Assembly: GCF_901709675.1 (NCBI RefSeq)
Contig: NC_051088.1
Coordinates: 13,619,693 to 13,683,692, forward strand
Source of the DNA: Syngnathus acus
Lineage: Eukaryota > Chordata > Actinopteri > Syngnathiformes > Syngnathidae
Length of the DNA stretch: 64,000 nt
Direction: 5' to 3'
Position numbers and translations under genes: made by a program. This document shows positions 1 through 12,821 of the stretch, in pieces. Numbering within the stretch: position 1 is the first letter of the stretch; each line of letters opens with the position of its first letter. Under the pieces are notes generated by a model. That model was not told where the DNA came from. It saw only the letters and a list, made by a program, of their open reading frames with translations, and did not search any database.

Positions 1-1673
1 GAAAAAAAAAGATAGCTTAAATCCGACTGTCATTTTGTCTGTAAGAAAAGAAAGCAAATTGTGCTTGTGTAATGTCAAGCCAACCAGAGCGTCTAAAAAA
101 AAAAATTCAAAAGAATGTCTCGGCCTACAAAGCAAACGTAAGGACACAAACAGAACAATAGGTGTATTTGAATATGCTGCACAAAACAGCCAAGATGATT
201 TCTTTTTTGTCATTTTGCCAAAATTGATCCAATGGAGCAATGTCAAAGAATTTAGCACATATTTTAATAGCAACGCCCCAAAGCTGAAATCAATCTATCT
301 TCCTGTCTCAGTTTTAAAACAGTTTTGATGTCGCTGTATATTTGCGGTGGCGTTAGACAAATTGTGCCGGTGTGCAATGTACATTCATTACATATTCTGA
401 CTGAACTGAGTGGGCCCTTCTCGTTTCATCATTTCGACAGTATCGGCAACTATTAAGCCCCCATCATTTTGATTTGTATTTTTAAATGTTCCAGTAACAT
501 CACTGATGTTCAGTTTTGTGAGCATGTTCTGCTTTTAATCCGCACATTTCTTTTATCGTGTCTGCTTCCATCGTCTGTCTCCAAGTGATGCCGGTGATGG
601 GTGGGCTTCTGAGAAAGGGCATTAACGACCAAGGTCCCATATCTTTATATATACTCGGAAAACCAATTACTCTTGCTTGTTACTTATCGGTATATGGGCC
701 ATACAAAGCGCTCCCACGGGGCGTTCATGAAACTAGAAAAATTCACACCTGTATTGAATTACTGCATGGCCTTGGTAAAAAGTATGATTGGCTGGATGAA
801 TGTTGGTGTGCATCGCCGTCACTTGAACGAGAGCAATTGTACTGAAGTCTCTATGTCGGAGAATCCGTGTATTAGGTGAAAAACTCGTTAAAAAGCAGAG
901 GTTCAGAAATTCAGGCATAAATATTGCAGCCTGCTCTGGTGCAAGTGGCCTTCAGGTTGTTTCATGTTTTACAAAGAATATCGACCTATGGTGTCAATTA
1001 CGCGGTTGATATGTTTCTCCTGTTATCAACCATAACGCATCAGCATTCAGCTCAAAACATGCTTTTTATTACAATTACATGGTTTACTTTTGCAACGATC
1101 ACTGATAAACTGTATTAATCAGCTGCTTATTACAGCAATGGAATTTATAAAATATCAAAATCCACAGATAGATAATGGAGAATTAAAACAGAGCAGCACA
1201 GTAGAAGATTGGTTAGAAATTTGGTTTATGTTAGGGTTGACAAATTATCTTGATCGTATGATTATGTTGGAATGTAGACTAGAATTATTCACTTTGTTAA
1301 AACCTTTCACCTTTCCTTGACTCTGGAAAGTTTCCACATTCAGTTGTTGAAACTTTCCAAATGGTGTGGAAACATTCTTGCTTAGTTAGTGAGTATCTAA
1401 AATGCTCCACTAGTTTCCACAACTTGAGCTAAGACCCTCTGCACTGATTAACCAGTTGCTGAGGTGACCACCAAACTTTTCCACTCTCGTCCACTCTCAC
1501 CCCCACCCTGTTTTCTCTCAATAAATATGCCCTTGCGAGAGGCCTAAGTCAGACTGCGTTCAAACATCTCTGTCTGCTACCGTGACAAACGTTTTCTCCA
1601 CTTGCAAGTGCTAAAAAGGCATACGGTCTCCCGTGTGGTTCTTGCAAATAAGTTAGAGTGAGCACCACTAACA
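1..1673. other. AT-rich intergenic DNA, no gene seen
   Basis: No supportable exon. It contains an 11-bp inverted repeat (1324-1334 and 1349-1359) within a cluster of TTTCCAC/GTGGAAA motifs. Confidence 0.6.
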
Positions 1674-1681
1674 GTTTACAG

Positions 1682-1966
1682 CAGGGGTGTCAAACGTATT
1701 TTTGTCGCAGGCCACTTTGTAGCTAGAGCTTTCCTCGGAGGAAATACGATTACTCACTTCGAAATCAGATGTCAAGTTTGTTCAGTTATTGTTAATAGAA
1801 GTTATTGTAAAAACATATATTTATTACACATGACAAATATTTATAAAATACGAGGGTCTTTGAAATTGACGGACATGATTTGCTTTCACGGGCCATATAA
1901 AATGGGCCTTATAAAATGATCTGGTGGGCCGGATTTGGTCCCCGGGCCTCGACTTTGACACCCATG
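1682..1966. mobile_element. hAT-like MITE with intact 8-bp target duplication
   Basis: It starts CAGGGGTGTCAAAC and ends TTTGACACCCATG, an imperfect terminal inverted repeat. It is flanked by identical 8-bp direct repeats GTTTACAG (1674-1681 and 1967-1974), the duplication length of hAT transposons. 285 bp with no coding capacity. Related copies or fragments lie at 15192-15506, 33980-34058 and 47294-47332. Confidence 0.8.
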
Positions 1967-1974
1967 GTTTACAG

Positions 1975-4900
1975 GTTTGTGCGGGTTTTACTCCTCATCT
2001 CTGCATTCCTTCTACAGTCTAAAAACATGTTTTCAGGTTCACATATGTATGATTGTGAGTGTGTTCCTGTGTGTTGTTCCTCTGATTGAATAGCAGGTGT
2101 TATATTTAAAGTTTCTCAAATGTTTGTATTTGGACTCATAGGGGCTTCCAAGGCCAGTTGGGTCAAGAGAGAGGAAACGGAGAGGTGGTGGGATGTCACA
2201 ACAAAACATGGAACAACTTTACATTTACTTTTACCATCATGTAACCAGCCAACCTTGTGTGACAACTGTGATAGTGATCAAAAGTGGAGTAGACAGGCAG
2301 TTGGAGAATGATGGAGATGACCACAGAAAATGCGAAAAGACAGGTGGAGCAGACAGTCAGGCGGCACGCAAATAGAAAGTTCTTGCCGGTTGGTGTGTAC
2401 CGTCAGATCTTGATGCTCACATTTCTTCTTGATGCCTTGCGATAGCTCTATTTTCATAATAAATTAGTGAAATGGACATTTTGCTAAGCCTTTGACAAGC
2501 ACTGTGCTTGCCCACCTACAGCAGTGTATATAAATATTATATAAAAATTCTATATATACTATATATATATATATTTATATATGTGTCCAGTTTTTAAAGC
2601 CAAATTGAGTTGTTTTTAAGGCAGCATTTTTAAGGGTGGACATATTTAGACTGGAATTTGACTTTCTACTTCTTCATTGATCTTTTCATCTCTGAAGCTA
2701 ATTTTGGCCCTCAAACAAAACACACACCACTCTAGGTTGAAAACCGGCATGATTGTTTTCCAGCGAGAGGCAGTCAAGCTTATGATGAGCTCTTGTTCTC
2801 GGTTTCACTTTCATTTTTTCCATTCCGCTGTTTTTGTCAGCAACTTCAACCTGGTTTGAAAGCCGACAATTAAGCTTCCTATCCGTTTGACCTCACACTG
2901 CTAATTTTAAAAACCAATCCCTGCATCGTCCTGCATCTTGTAGATTTAGAATTTTTTTTATGATCATATCAATGCTTCACGAGTAATAATGAGAACTATA
3001 AGAGGATTACATCAATGATGCTTCATTTCTCATTTACATGGTAAAGCTTTTCACATTAAGGCTATTTTACTAAATATAGTGTCTTCATGCCTTTTTGCAA
3101 GACACTTTGTCCTGTTTCCTCCTGATCAAATTCAGTAGATACGAAAAGGGGAAAAGCAGCCAGAGAGAAGTGCATTCTTCTCCTTTCAGTGTGAAGAATG
3201 GGCTCGGAGATGTGGTTAACAGACACGGCTGTCAGATTACTGGCTCCAGCTGCGGAGGACGAGGGAGGAGGCTCTCCCTAGCTCTGCCGTGTTTCGTCAT
3301 GCTGAGCCGCCGAAAGGGTCAAAATGAGAGTTGCATCTCTTTTCACAGAAAGAAGGTATGCCACTGGCCAGGGCTAATTATTTCTTCTCCCTCTTTTTCC
3401 CATCACTGCTCAGTTCATCTCGTATGCTTACGTGACCCTCGGAGAAGTCACAGAGCATGATTGAAATAACTCGCCACCCATGGCGCCATTAAGTAAGACG
3501 TTCCCCTCTCTTCTTGCTCTCCTATTCCTTTTTTTTTTCCAATTCGAACATCAGTCTTCTCCACAGGCCACGAGGTTCATAATTCATAGTACCACTGAAC
3601 TGCTCAAGCATATTTTCTGGAATAATTGTGCATTTTCTTCAGTTATTATAGTGCAACTACTTCATCATTTTAGATAAGACAATATCTCATTTTTTCTGCA
3701 GGGACTCCTGGCGTTGTAAAAACTTCATCAGTTGGAACACTGCCAGCCGTATATGTTACGGGGGATAGGGGGACTAATTGCACCCCCAGATTCATAACGA
3801 CCACAATCCACCCTTCATCATTCTCACCATGTGAGGTAACTAAAATCTGAGGAAAAATGTTCTGTTTCAACTTACAACCTCTGTTGTGTTTAAGTTACAC
3901 AAGAATGTGGGATTTTGTACTTCCAAATCTGCCGCCACCGAGACATGTTCTTAAAGTGATGTCATCACGTGCTGCACTACAGAAGCTAACTCTGACCAGA
4001 AGGTTTCCGAATTTGAAGGCAGAAAGGAGCGCTCCAAAAATGAAGTCCTTTGTATAAATGATTCTCATTTTGTTTTTCCCTAAATCTCGACAGTGTGGCT
4101 GAATACTGAGTTTGAGTCCAACATGTTTCTTATTATCTTTACCACTATGTCTGACCTATATTTGGTAGCTACAATACTTGACAAAGGAACAGGAAAAAAA
4201 ATCCTTCCCTAGTGGTGTTAAACGTGTTTCAGAAATAATACCAGAAATGTTGCCCCTCCAGGCAATATGTGCTTCATTTTAATGACTTTCCATTGAAACG
4301 CTCTTCTCTATGAAAGAATCAAATGCGTAAATAGCATGGTGGGAAATGAATAACTGCACCACTGAGGAAAAAGTTAATCATTTTATTTGTGTTCAATCCC
4401 ACTTCTATCAAAACGTATTGTTATAATTGTGTCCAGACCTGCAAAGTACATGTAGGGTGAGTTAAATGTCAAATCTACTCCAATTCGCATTTATTTGAAG
4501 GCTTGAAACCTTTCAGTGATGTGATCCCACCAACAACCACATCACGGAGAAAATGAAAGAAACCACCACTGTCATCCTCTTTGAACCAACCAAATGATAT
4601 AGAACCCAAATCACATGTGTCTTGTTTGAGATTTGGATAAGAAATTAATGAGGTGTTTTAGTCATTTTTCAGCTTCGGCTGGTCTACCGCTAGAGTTCAT
4701 AAAACTGTCAATATTAAAACTCCTTCCCGTAGTGGGTGTGATCACTTTCCACTCTTTCCACTTTCCCTCATGGCAAATCTCAATCCAAAAGACTCTGTAA
4801 TTCATTTTCATCTTATTCACACAGAGATTCTGTTAGTCTCTTTGTGTTTCATGTCTTTTTCTACTATTATCACATAGACATCAAGTGTAATTTTTGAGGT

Positions 4901-7900
4901 GTTGGGTAAATTTACAGTATTTTTGACTGGTCATACAATTAGACTGGGGATCTGTTTGCTGCACTGCTCAGTAAACTTTGATGGCATTTGTTTTCATCTT
5001 CAAAGTTGCCACAGAGATGGAAGCGCAAACGTTTCCTTCTGATGTTTCCAAATTTCAGATTTGGATGCCAAATGAGTCGGTGATCAATTCAAGAGAGGCT
5101 GAAGAAAAATATTAACTTAGCATGCTGCATTTGTATACCAAGGACAAGACCAATTTCCATCGCACAAACAGTGTTTGGATTGCCATTGGTTGCTGGATTT
5201 TGGCTGCGCATTGTGGCTAATCATCTCCCGAAGTTTGGTCACACACTTTTTTTTTTTTCTTGTTAGAAAACACAAACTGCATGCGAGGCCAGTTGGGCCT
5301 CACGCAAACAGAGTGACGCAACTGAACCTGAATCAACTGAGCTATTGTGAACCAATTACTGTCAGTGACTCCCCAGACAATGCGCCTAAAAAAAAAAAAA
5401 ACTGAAACTTTGTTTTTGTTTTTTAATCTGGAAGGTTTAGAGACTCCTTATAAACAGGACTGTATTGTTTTACATTGAACCTCAAACAAAAGAGCGTGTT
5501 TGTCAAAGAAGAAGTAGATTAGCAAACATAGAATATGTGAGCAGCTATTTTCAACATAATTACACTAAGTAAGGAGATGCTACATTTTAATTTTCAATCA
5601 CACAGTCAGTGGTTTATTTTTCTAGAAGAAGACGATCCGATTTTTAGACTCCTTTCACGATGCCAGTGACAAACTCAAGCGCTGTTAGAGCTATGATTGG
5701 ATGATTGAGAATTCGGGGATAGAATTTCCGCCGAGGGACAACTTGCCTGGGCAGCTATTTTAACGTGATTACATGATAATCATTTGTTGTCTTGATTGAA
5801 GAAATACCACAACTCATTAAAAATCACAGATAGTGGTCTGATGTAATAAATATAAAATATCTTTTAGGTTACAACATCAATTACTCACTTGTGATTAGAT
5901 GATAGAGAATGTGGTACTCCTGCCTACTACGTGTGCAACAATGATTACGCGCAGTAAGAATGTTAAGACCATTCCGATAACCCCCCCCCCCCCCCCCATA
6001 AATTCTGTATCAGCAGGTCACCACAATTGTTCGTAAACCTCATCCTTGACCTCATCCACTTGAGGTTTCAATTTATTGTGTTAGTACCCGAGCCTGTACA
6101 AAAGTTAGTGTTAAGCAGTAGTTTGTTCATACGAGATGTACAGTGTATGAAACCAAGTTTTATTTTCTCTTCCCCAACTGCTGATGTTCTTTAGAAGACG
6201 ATGCAAGTTTTACTTGGAACGATGTTCACGGATTTTGTTGAGCAAGCAAGTTGATGTTGGATTCGGTTGTCATCTCCTGGTTAAATGATGCATGAAAGTG
6301 AATATCCATCTCCTGCGATGTAAACCATATAATGGCAGCGTGACGCAAGCGTTGTAATAAATGAACGAATGATGAATCTCCTTGGCTGCGTGCACAAACG
6401 CTGAGAAAAGAAGTTTCAAGATCTCACTTTTTGGCTTGACCACAACATAGTTTTTTTTTATATCTACGTATATAATTTTATGTCAGTGCACTGTGTTGCA
6501 TTCTATAAACACTTGACACACCCATGCCAATCCCAAAATGAAGGGAAACATTCTTCTAGGCTACCATTATGTGATGTAACAATCTTTTTTTATGGAAAAA
6601 AAAATATATATATATATATCAGAGACGGTTGAAAGATGGAAGAACACGGCAAAAAAATCACTCAGGGGAAAGTCTCCAGTTGCTACACACTGGATCGGAA
6701 ATACTGCCACACTTAAAACCATCTCCTGAACACTTTATTGACTCTCTTAAATTGAAACTGTTGGACAATGGGGAGCAGATGGTTGGAGGGCAGGCATAAA
6801 GCTGAAAAGACAGCTGCTTAGTGAAAAGCATTTTTCAGTTTGTAAAAAAATGGATTGGAGCTGTATAAATAGTAAACGACGTGTTAATGTCATCTTTATG
6901 TCCATCGTTTTAAATTGGCGATAAAATACGTATATGTTCCATTCATTTATCCATTCAAATGCAATTTTATTGTTTTATCTGTGTGCACATCCATTCATGT
7001 GAGCTTGCGTGAAGGTCTTAAAAAACAAGGCAAGATCGCTGTCTCGGTTCTTCTGTTGATACGCAATACGGGGTTAATTACTTTTCTGACCTTCTACAGA
7101 GGCTAAAAAAAATATTTCAATCATAGCTGATAGGATAATGCTGAACAGTGAAAAATAAAACATAATGTTTCAAGTCTAATCTTATTTATAGCATACCTCC
7201 AGTGCTTATGAAATGTCTTTACAGGTCTGATTTGATGTTTGACAAATGCCCTGCAACAGTTGCACATCATCATAGATTCAATCAAATCAAAAATCTTTGT
7301 GTTTTGGTAATACTAAATATCTACTACAAGTCTTCACTAACATGTTAGCAAAAGCAAGTGACACCAAAAGACTTGATCGTTTAAGTTAACTTTCAAACTA
7401 CATTTCCACAAATTACATGGGAATTTTAAATGGCACTTCTGCCTCAATAGATTGATTAGCTTAAATACTACATATGGAAAACACCATTTTCATCCCCGGC
7501 ATTTGACATCAATAGTCGCAATATTTTAAAACCTTCCAGCAAACTTTTAACAACACATTTAATCCTATTATATAATAGGCATAAATTTGATTGGCAGAAT
7601 TTTAGTCGCTCTGCATCAAATATACAGTATGCCTGCTATTGCTCAGTAAGGTCAATGATTTTAAGCACAATGATTGGTAGAGATTGGATTGATTTCATTT
7701 CAGAGAAAGTTAAAATGTCTATACATATATAATGTTCCTGACCCACTGTGTCAGCAGTTGTGTGTCGTGATCAGGAAATCACAGTGTTAGCTCAACTTCC
7801 CAAAGTCTTACAACGTTGTTGGTGTGTTGTCGCACAAGCCCTAACCCACACTTTGTTGTCCTTTGTAATTAAAGCTGTGTATTTATCTGTTACCCAGAGC

Positions 7901-10900
7901 TGGGGGCCAGCGGGGGCAGCTTTTAGCAGTTGCATCGTTGAGATATGACATGCTTATCGTCTGCAGCATAGAGGACAGAGCGTTCGTACAGCTAGTCATC
8001 ATGAAAAGGCCAGCTAAAAAGAACTCAACTCCGACCTACAAAATAATTGCCCATTTAGGATGAGGTACACACGCAGGTTAATGGACATAATATAGTTAAT
8101 AGCAATAATTAAGGACCACATTTAAAACATTACAAATGCAGCTCTTTTCCAATGAAGACTTTGCATTTTGCTAATAAATGTTATTCTGTTAATGGGTTTT
8201 AGACGACAAATGTCATACAGTTGTTAAAAAAATAACAAAATAAATAAAATGGATTCTTCAGAGTAAATATACCAATGCTACTCCAACTCGTTCATTGCTA
8301 GTATACTCAAGATTTTTTTTTTGTCCCTCATCTGTACACAGAAAGGCAATGATGCTCTTAAAGTGGATTATTGATCTGGTTGCAAACATTTACTGTAACC
8401 TCCAATAGCCCTCCATGAGAAATCTTGTTTTTATCATTAATTGATTATTCTTCACCAGACAGGAGGCATTGAGCACATAAGTGACGGAAGCATTGGAGCT
8501 GTTTTTTTCTGGCTCTGCCCTTATCAAGTTAGATTTTTCACGGTGAGAAAATAAAACAAGATAAAACCACAGCCTTTGGGAGCAACATTGAATAGCTTTG
8601 CTTGTGTTGATAGACAAACAAATACAGGACCGCTCATGATTACCAGAGATTATCCTCATCATAAAAAATAAAAAAAAACATTGATCCCTCCGGCAAAGAG
8701 CATAATCACATCAAGATCAATAAACACGGATTAAAGCAAAGCACCCTGATCCTTCAATATTTACAGGATAGCCAACAGAGGCATTACATCCCCAAGCTGT
8801 CTTGGTTTCATTCTTTGGAAGCTTCTAGAGAGACATTCATCATTCAAAAATGCAAAATCATTCAGTCTCTGGGAGCTACAATATTCTTTCAAATTAGGCA
8901 AACTCCATTGAGCCAGATATGATTTAATGGTTTGCTAATTGCAAAATAAAACATTGCCTGATGGCCTTCTGAACTTCGAACTCGTTCAGTCGTAACCCCA
9001 CAATCAATATGAAAATATTTTTTTCCTGAGTGTTCTTTTAACTACTAGATCAGAATTTCCCAACCCTTTTTTTTTTTTTTTTTTTAATTCAGGCACTCGT
9101 TTTAATCTCACAAATAATATTGGGACCAAAAGATTGAATGCTGAACTAATGATTATATCGTCACAATTTATCTACAAAGCGACTTCGTGTCATGTTTAAT
9201 ACGTTCCTCCTATGTTATGTTCATATGAGACCTTTTGATGAACAATTTAAAATCCATCTGTGTGTTTTTAATAAATCACTCCTGTCACTCTGTGTCAATG
9301 TTTCGCAAAGTGTTTTGTCCTGGGGTCATCTCTGGAGCTTTTCATGCTGCCACTGCTTCTCCTTACGCCAGCTCCTCCTTTCCTTGTGGGTGTCAGCTGG
9401 AGAGACAGGCCACCCAACACCCCCACTGCCCCAAGAGAATCCGCAAGGTGAATTGGGGTTCAGCTGTGCCAAACATCGCCAAATGCGCTGGAATGGCTCA
9501 CGTCTGACAGGTTGGGTCAGACACAGTATGTGTGTGTGTGTATTGACCTGCCTTGACTATGTAGGTCATTAATGACAAACAGATGGACGAAGTACAAATA
9601 TAAATCGTGATTCAGGCAGGACCGTCCTGCCATTTCCAGCGTGAACGTAAAGCAATTTTCCCGAGACGCCTGCATTTCATCAAGTTGAACAGGCCAGAAG
9701 AGGTATTCTGAAACCCGACGCATATGCTATAACTTGAGAACAAGTGAAAAAGACAAGTAGGCTTGTCTGAGCCAGATTTTGGAAAGTCGTGAACAAATCG
9801 ATTCATTTTGAAGACATTAAAATGTGACTGTGAGAATTTTCTTACCAGTCCATTCGGAGATTCAAAATTAGACAGAAATTATCAGTACAAATTTGTTTTT
9901 TTTCCCCAACACTACTCTCTCTCTCCAAGTGTTCAATTTCAAGCATTTTAAGATCTCAATATTGACTTGTACTCAGTAGGAAACCGTATTTGCGGCACAC
10001 TATACAAATGCTAACGACAAGAATTATTTAAAATGCCAAATCGCTCAATATTTTATAAACAAGATTCTGTTGTTTACCGTTTGTAGTTTACATTAAGAAG
10101 TTAATGTGTGCCACCAAAACAAAAAGATTATCAAGAGACAAAATACTTTCCCTAGATGAAAAGAACATTTAAAGTGATTCTGTTCAAACATTGGAGTCCA
10201 CTCCTGAGGGTGTGAATGACAGAATCTGAAAGAGGAAAGACGGAAAAGCGAGATAAAATAAAGAGATACGAGAACAGAGCAAAATGAAGAGATAACAGGA
10301 TCAACAAATACAGGAAACTCATCTGCTGCACTGCATGAGTCCCTCAACCTGATCCAGTCCGCCACGATCCAGGTGTTCTGAACACCTGCTGACATTGGGG
10401 ATGCACATGAAGGCTAAACAAGAAACCCTACAGTAGGATTTTTGCAGTCAGTCAAACCTGCAAAATCTCTTCATCCATTTTTAACATTTAATTTGTCTCC
10501 TTGGAAAAACAGAAAAGAAGCTGTTTTATAAAAAACGTGCGGCAGGATTTTTACCGGCTTTGACTGGGACTTGATGGGACTGCAAAACAAAAAGATCTTG
10601 ACAGAGTTATTTTCTTTTGAATTCAGTAGTTTAAAAATAAGTTGAAACACATCACATGAATTGGACTCCGAAAACAATACGCCACCTAATTTTCTGCTTT
10701 TGTGTTAAACAAGTCTGACTTACTTTGTACTCTTCCTGTCATTTAAAATCAGCTACGCAGTTACCTAACATCGGCACTTTCACCTGAAAACTGTCTTGGA
10801 AAAAAAACTTCAGAGGCTGAGTACATGAGATTTTCATTTTGCTTTTCTGTTACAGTTCTACAGCATTTTATATTCATGTGGTGTTGTTCGGAATAATTAT

Positions 10901-11050
10901 CCTGAAAGAAAAAAAAGTCTGGTCCAACAGTTAACGAGTGATAAATCTTCTATCAAACTTAATGACATTCTTAAAAAAAAAAAAGAATCTAACTTTCTGT
11001 GTGAACTGTTATTTCATTGTGATCTCCACCGGGCCCATTATGTTAAAAGC
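1975..11050. other. Gene desert block, no exon recognised
   Basis: AT-rich DNA with simple features only: an AT run near 2530-2585, a C-homopolymer at about 5982-5997, and T tracts near 5248 and 9067. A small near-perfect palindrome GGCAGGACCGTCCTGCC is at 9615-9631. Open frames here are short, and many lack an ATG start. Confidence 0.6.
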
Positions 11051-11054
11051 CTGC

Positions 11055-11341
11055 TCTAAAATTTAAATCCGCCTTCTCCCAAAGTGATAGCGAACCGAGC
11101 ACTTAGCCGAGCGACCATCAGTCAACAATGGACTGACCTCGTAGCCGGCGCTGTCGGCACCTGGCGGCGACGGTCCTCGCGAGGCGGGCAGACCTTCGCT
11201 CGCCTAACAATTCCAGACAGGCCTCGGATTTACAAAGGCTACTCCCCCGACATTAGAAGACAGGCTGTTAGGAGACGCCGGGCTCTGATTCCATGTCAGC
11301 CTCAAAAGAAATTTAAACTGATGTTAAGTCTCAGAGATTAG
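11055..11341 (+). other. GC-rich island with 85-codon open frame
   Basis: An abrupt rise in GC and CG dinucleotides inside AT-rich flanks. The plus-strand frame (11084-11341) is very basic (WRRRSSRGG; YSPDIRRQAVRRRRALIP). The segment IYKGYSPDIRRQ... faintly recalls the C-terminal part of fish LINE-1 ORF1 proteins, but the match is weak and the frame begins without an ATG. It could instead be a regulatory CpG island. Confidence 0.25.
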
Positions 11342-12470
11342 AAACTCTTTTACAGCCTTAATCAGCCAAGCATTAGCGGCTAAAAAAAAAACATTTGATA
11401 GCAGTCTGCTAAGATTTTATTCAGATTCGGGCCACAGCAATCGCTGGTTGACACAAAAAAAACGGTTATTGAAAAGTCATGCTCTTAGACATACTGTATT
11501 TATTTTTGGAAAATGTGCAAGATCTTGTGCAAAATAGCTGCAAGCTGGCAAATAAGGAGCAAATTAATTCATAATTACCTTCATTGTTGAGAAACACATT
11601 TTTCATTCAATTACATGGACATACTGGAATGTTTTGATGCCATGAGGAGAATTATGATTTAGTTATTGATACATTTACAGTGCATATGTTGGCCATTGAA
11701 AATATGTGCGTGGGTGGACTGTGTATTACTTTAAATTGCTTGTGAATAATGTGTATGTTTTTGAAAGTCACCTCTGTTATCTCATCGGGCTGCTGTGATT
11801 CCCTAACGGGAAGCGTTTGCGATGATAATAAAAGCGTGTCCATGAAGAATTTAAAAAATGTAGCAAAATCTGCATGACAGCTCTTGTGAAAGTGTGCTTG
11901 CTAAGAAGGCATTTATGTATATTAACCCTGTAAAGTAGCCTCTTTAAATTCATGAGAATCAGCAAGTTTATTATCCCTGGTCACTGCTCAGCTTCCTTTC
12001 GCTCTATGTGAATAATCCCAACCAACACTTAACAACCACTACAGGTTCTTGTTCTCGTCAGTAAATGGAAAAGTTGCCCACTTCTCAGCCAACTTTCTCT
12101 GTCTATACCTGTATTGATAATGCGCCTGTGCAAAGTCATGGCATATTGTCTTTTCAGAGATATTACCATGGATTTCATCCACTGCATGCGTCTATCTGAC
12201 ACTCTGGAGTGCGGTTTTAACGATCCTTGTGGGTGTGCTGCTACGCTGATGATTACAAATTGTCACAAAGGTCAAGCTTGTTTGTGGACATGAAATAATG
12301 AGCTACAACAGCAGCAGAAACAATAAACACAAATACCGCTCTGCTTTCCGCAGTGACATTAACAGTCGGCTTTGTCAGAGCCGTCTCCTCGCTCTGCTAA
12401 TTACAGTGGCGTGGCATGTGTGGGATGCGGGGTCGCAACGCCAAGTCCTGATTTTATGTGTTCATCTAAC

Positions 12471-12519
12471 CATCCATCCATCCATCCATCCATCCATCCA
12501 TCCATCCATCCATCCATCA
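12471..12519. repeat. (CATC)n microsatellite
   Basis: About twelve tandem copies of the tetranucleotide. Confidence 0.95.
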
Positions 12520-12743
12520 ATCATCTACTGTATCTAGCGAGCTATAGGCCATCCATCTGTGCATGCGTGCGTGCTTGCATGGAGGAAAGTCTTCCTATGG
12601 AGGAAAGTCTTGTGTGTTGTGTACAGAAGAAAGTATACGCTCGAAGAAAGGTTCAGGTGACCTTCTGAGAACAAGTGTTGATGTCAGCGTTTATTCTGTC
12701 ACAGCACATTGAGCAGTGCTGTACAAACACACACTCTTCTTCT

Positions 12744-12745
<2 letters not shown>

Positions 12746-12820
<75 letters not shown>

Positions 12821-12821
12821 C
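12746..12821. repeat. (CA)n microsatellite, interrupted
   Basis: CA dinucleotide tract with a short GCAAACACG interruption in the middle; a second CA tract follows at 12963-12990. Confidence 0.95.

Noticed and set aside
1935-1955. TTTGGTCCCC resembling the start of miR-133
   Set aside because: It is part of the hAT-like MITE and lacks the rest of the mature sequence and a hairpin.
3095-3460. 121-codon plus-strand frame
   Set aside because: No domain, no splice context; mixed composition without protein-like pattern.
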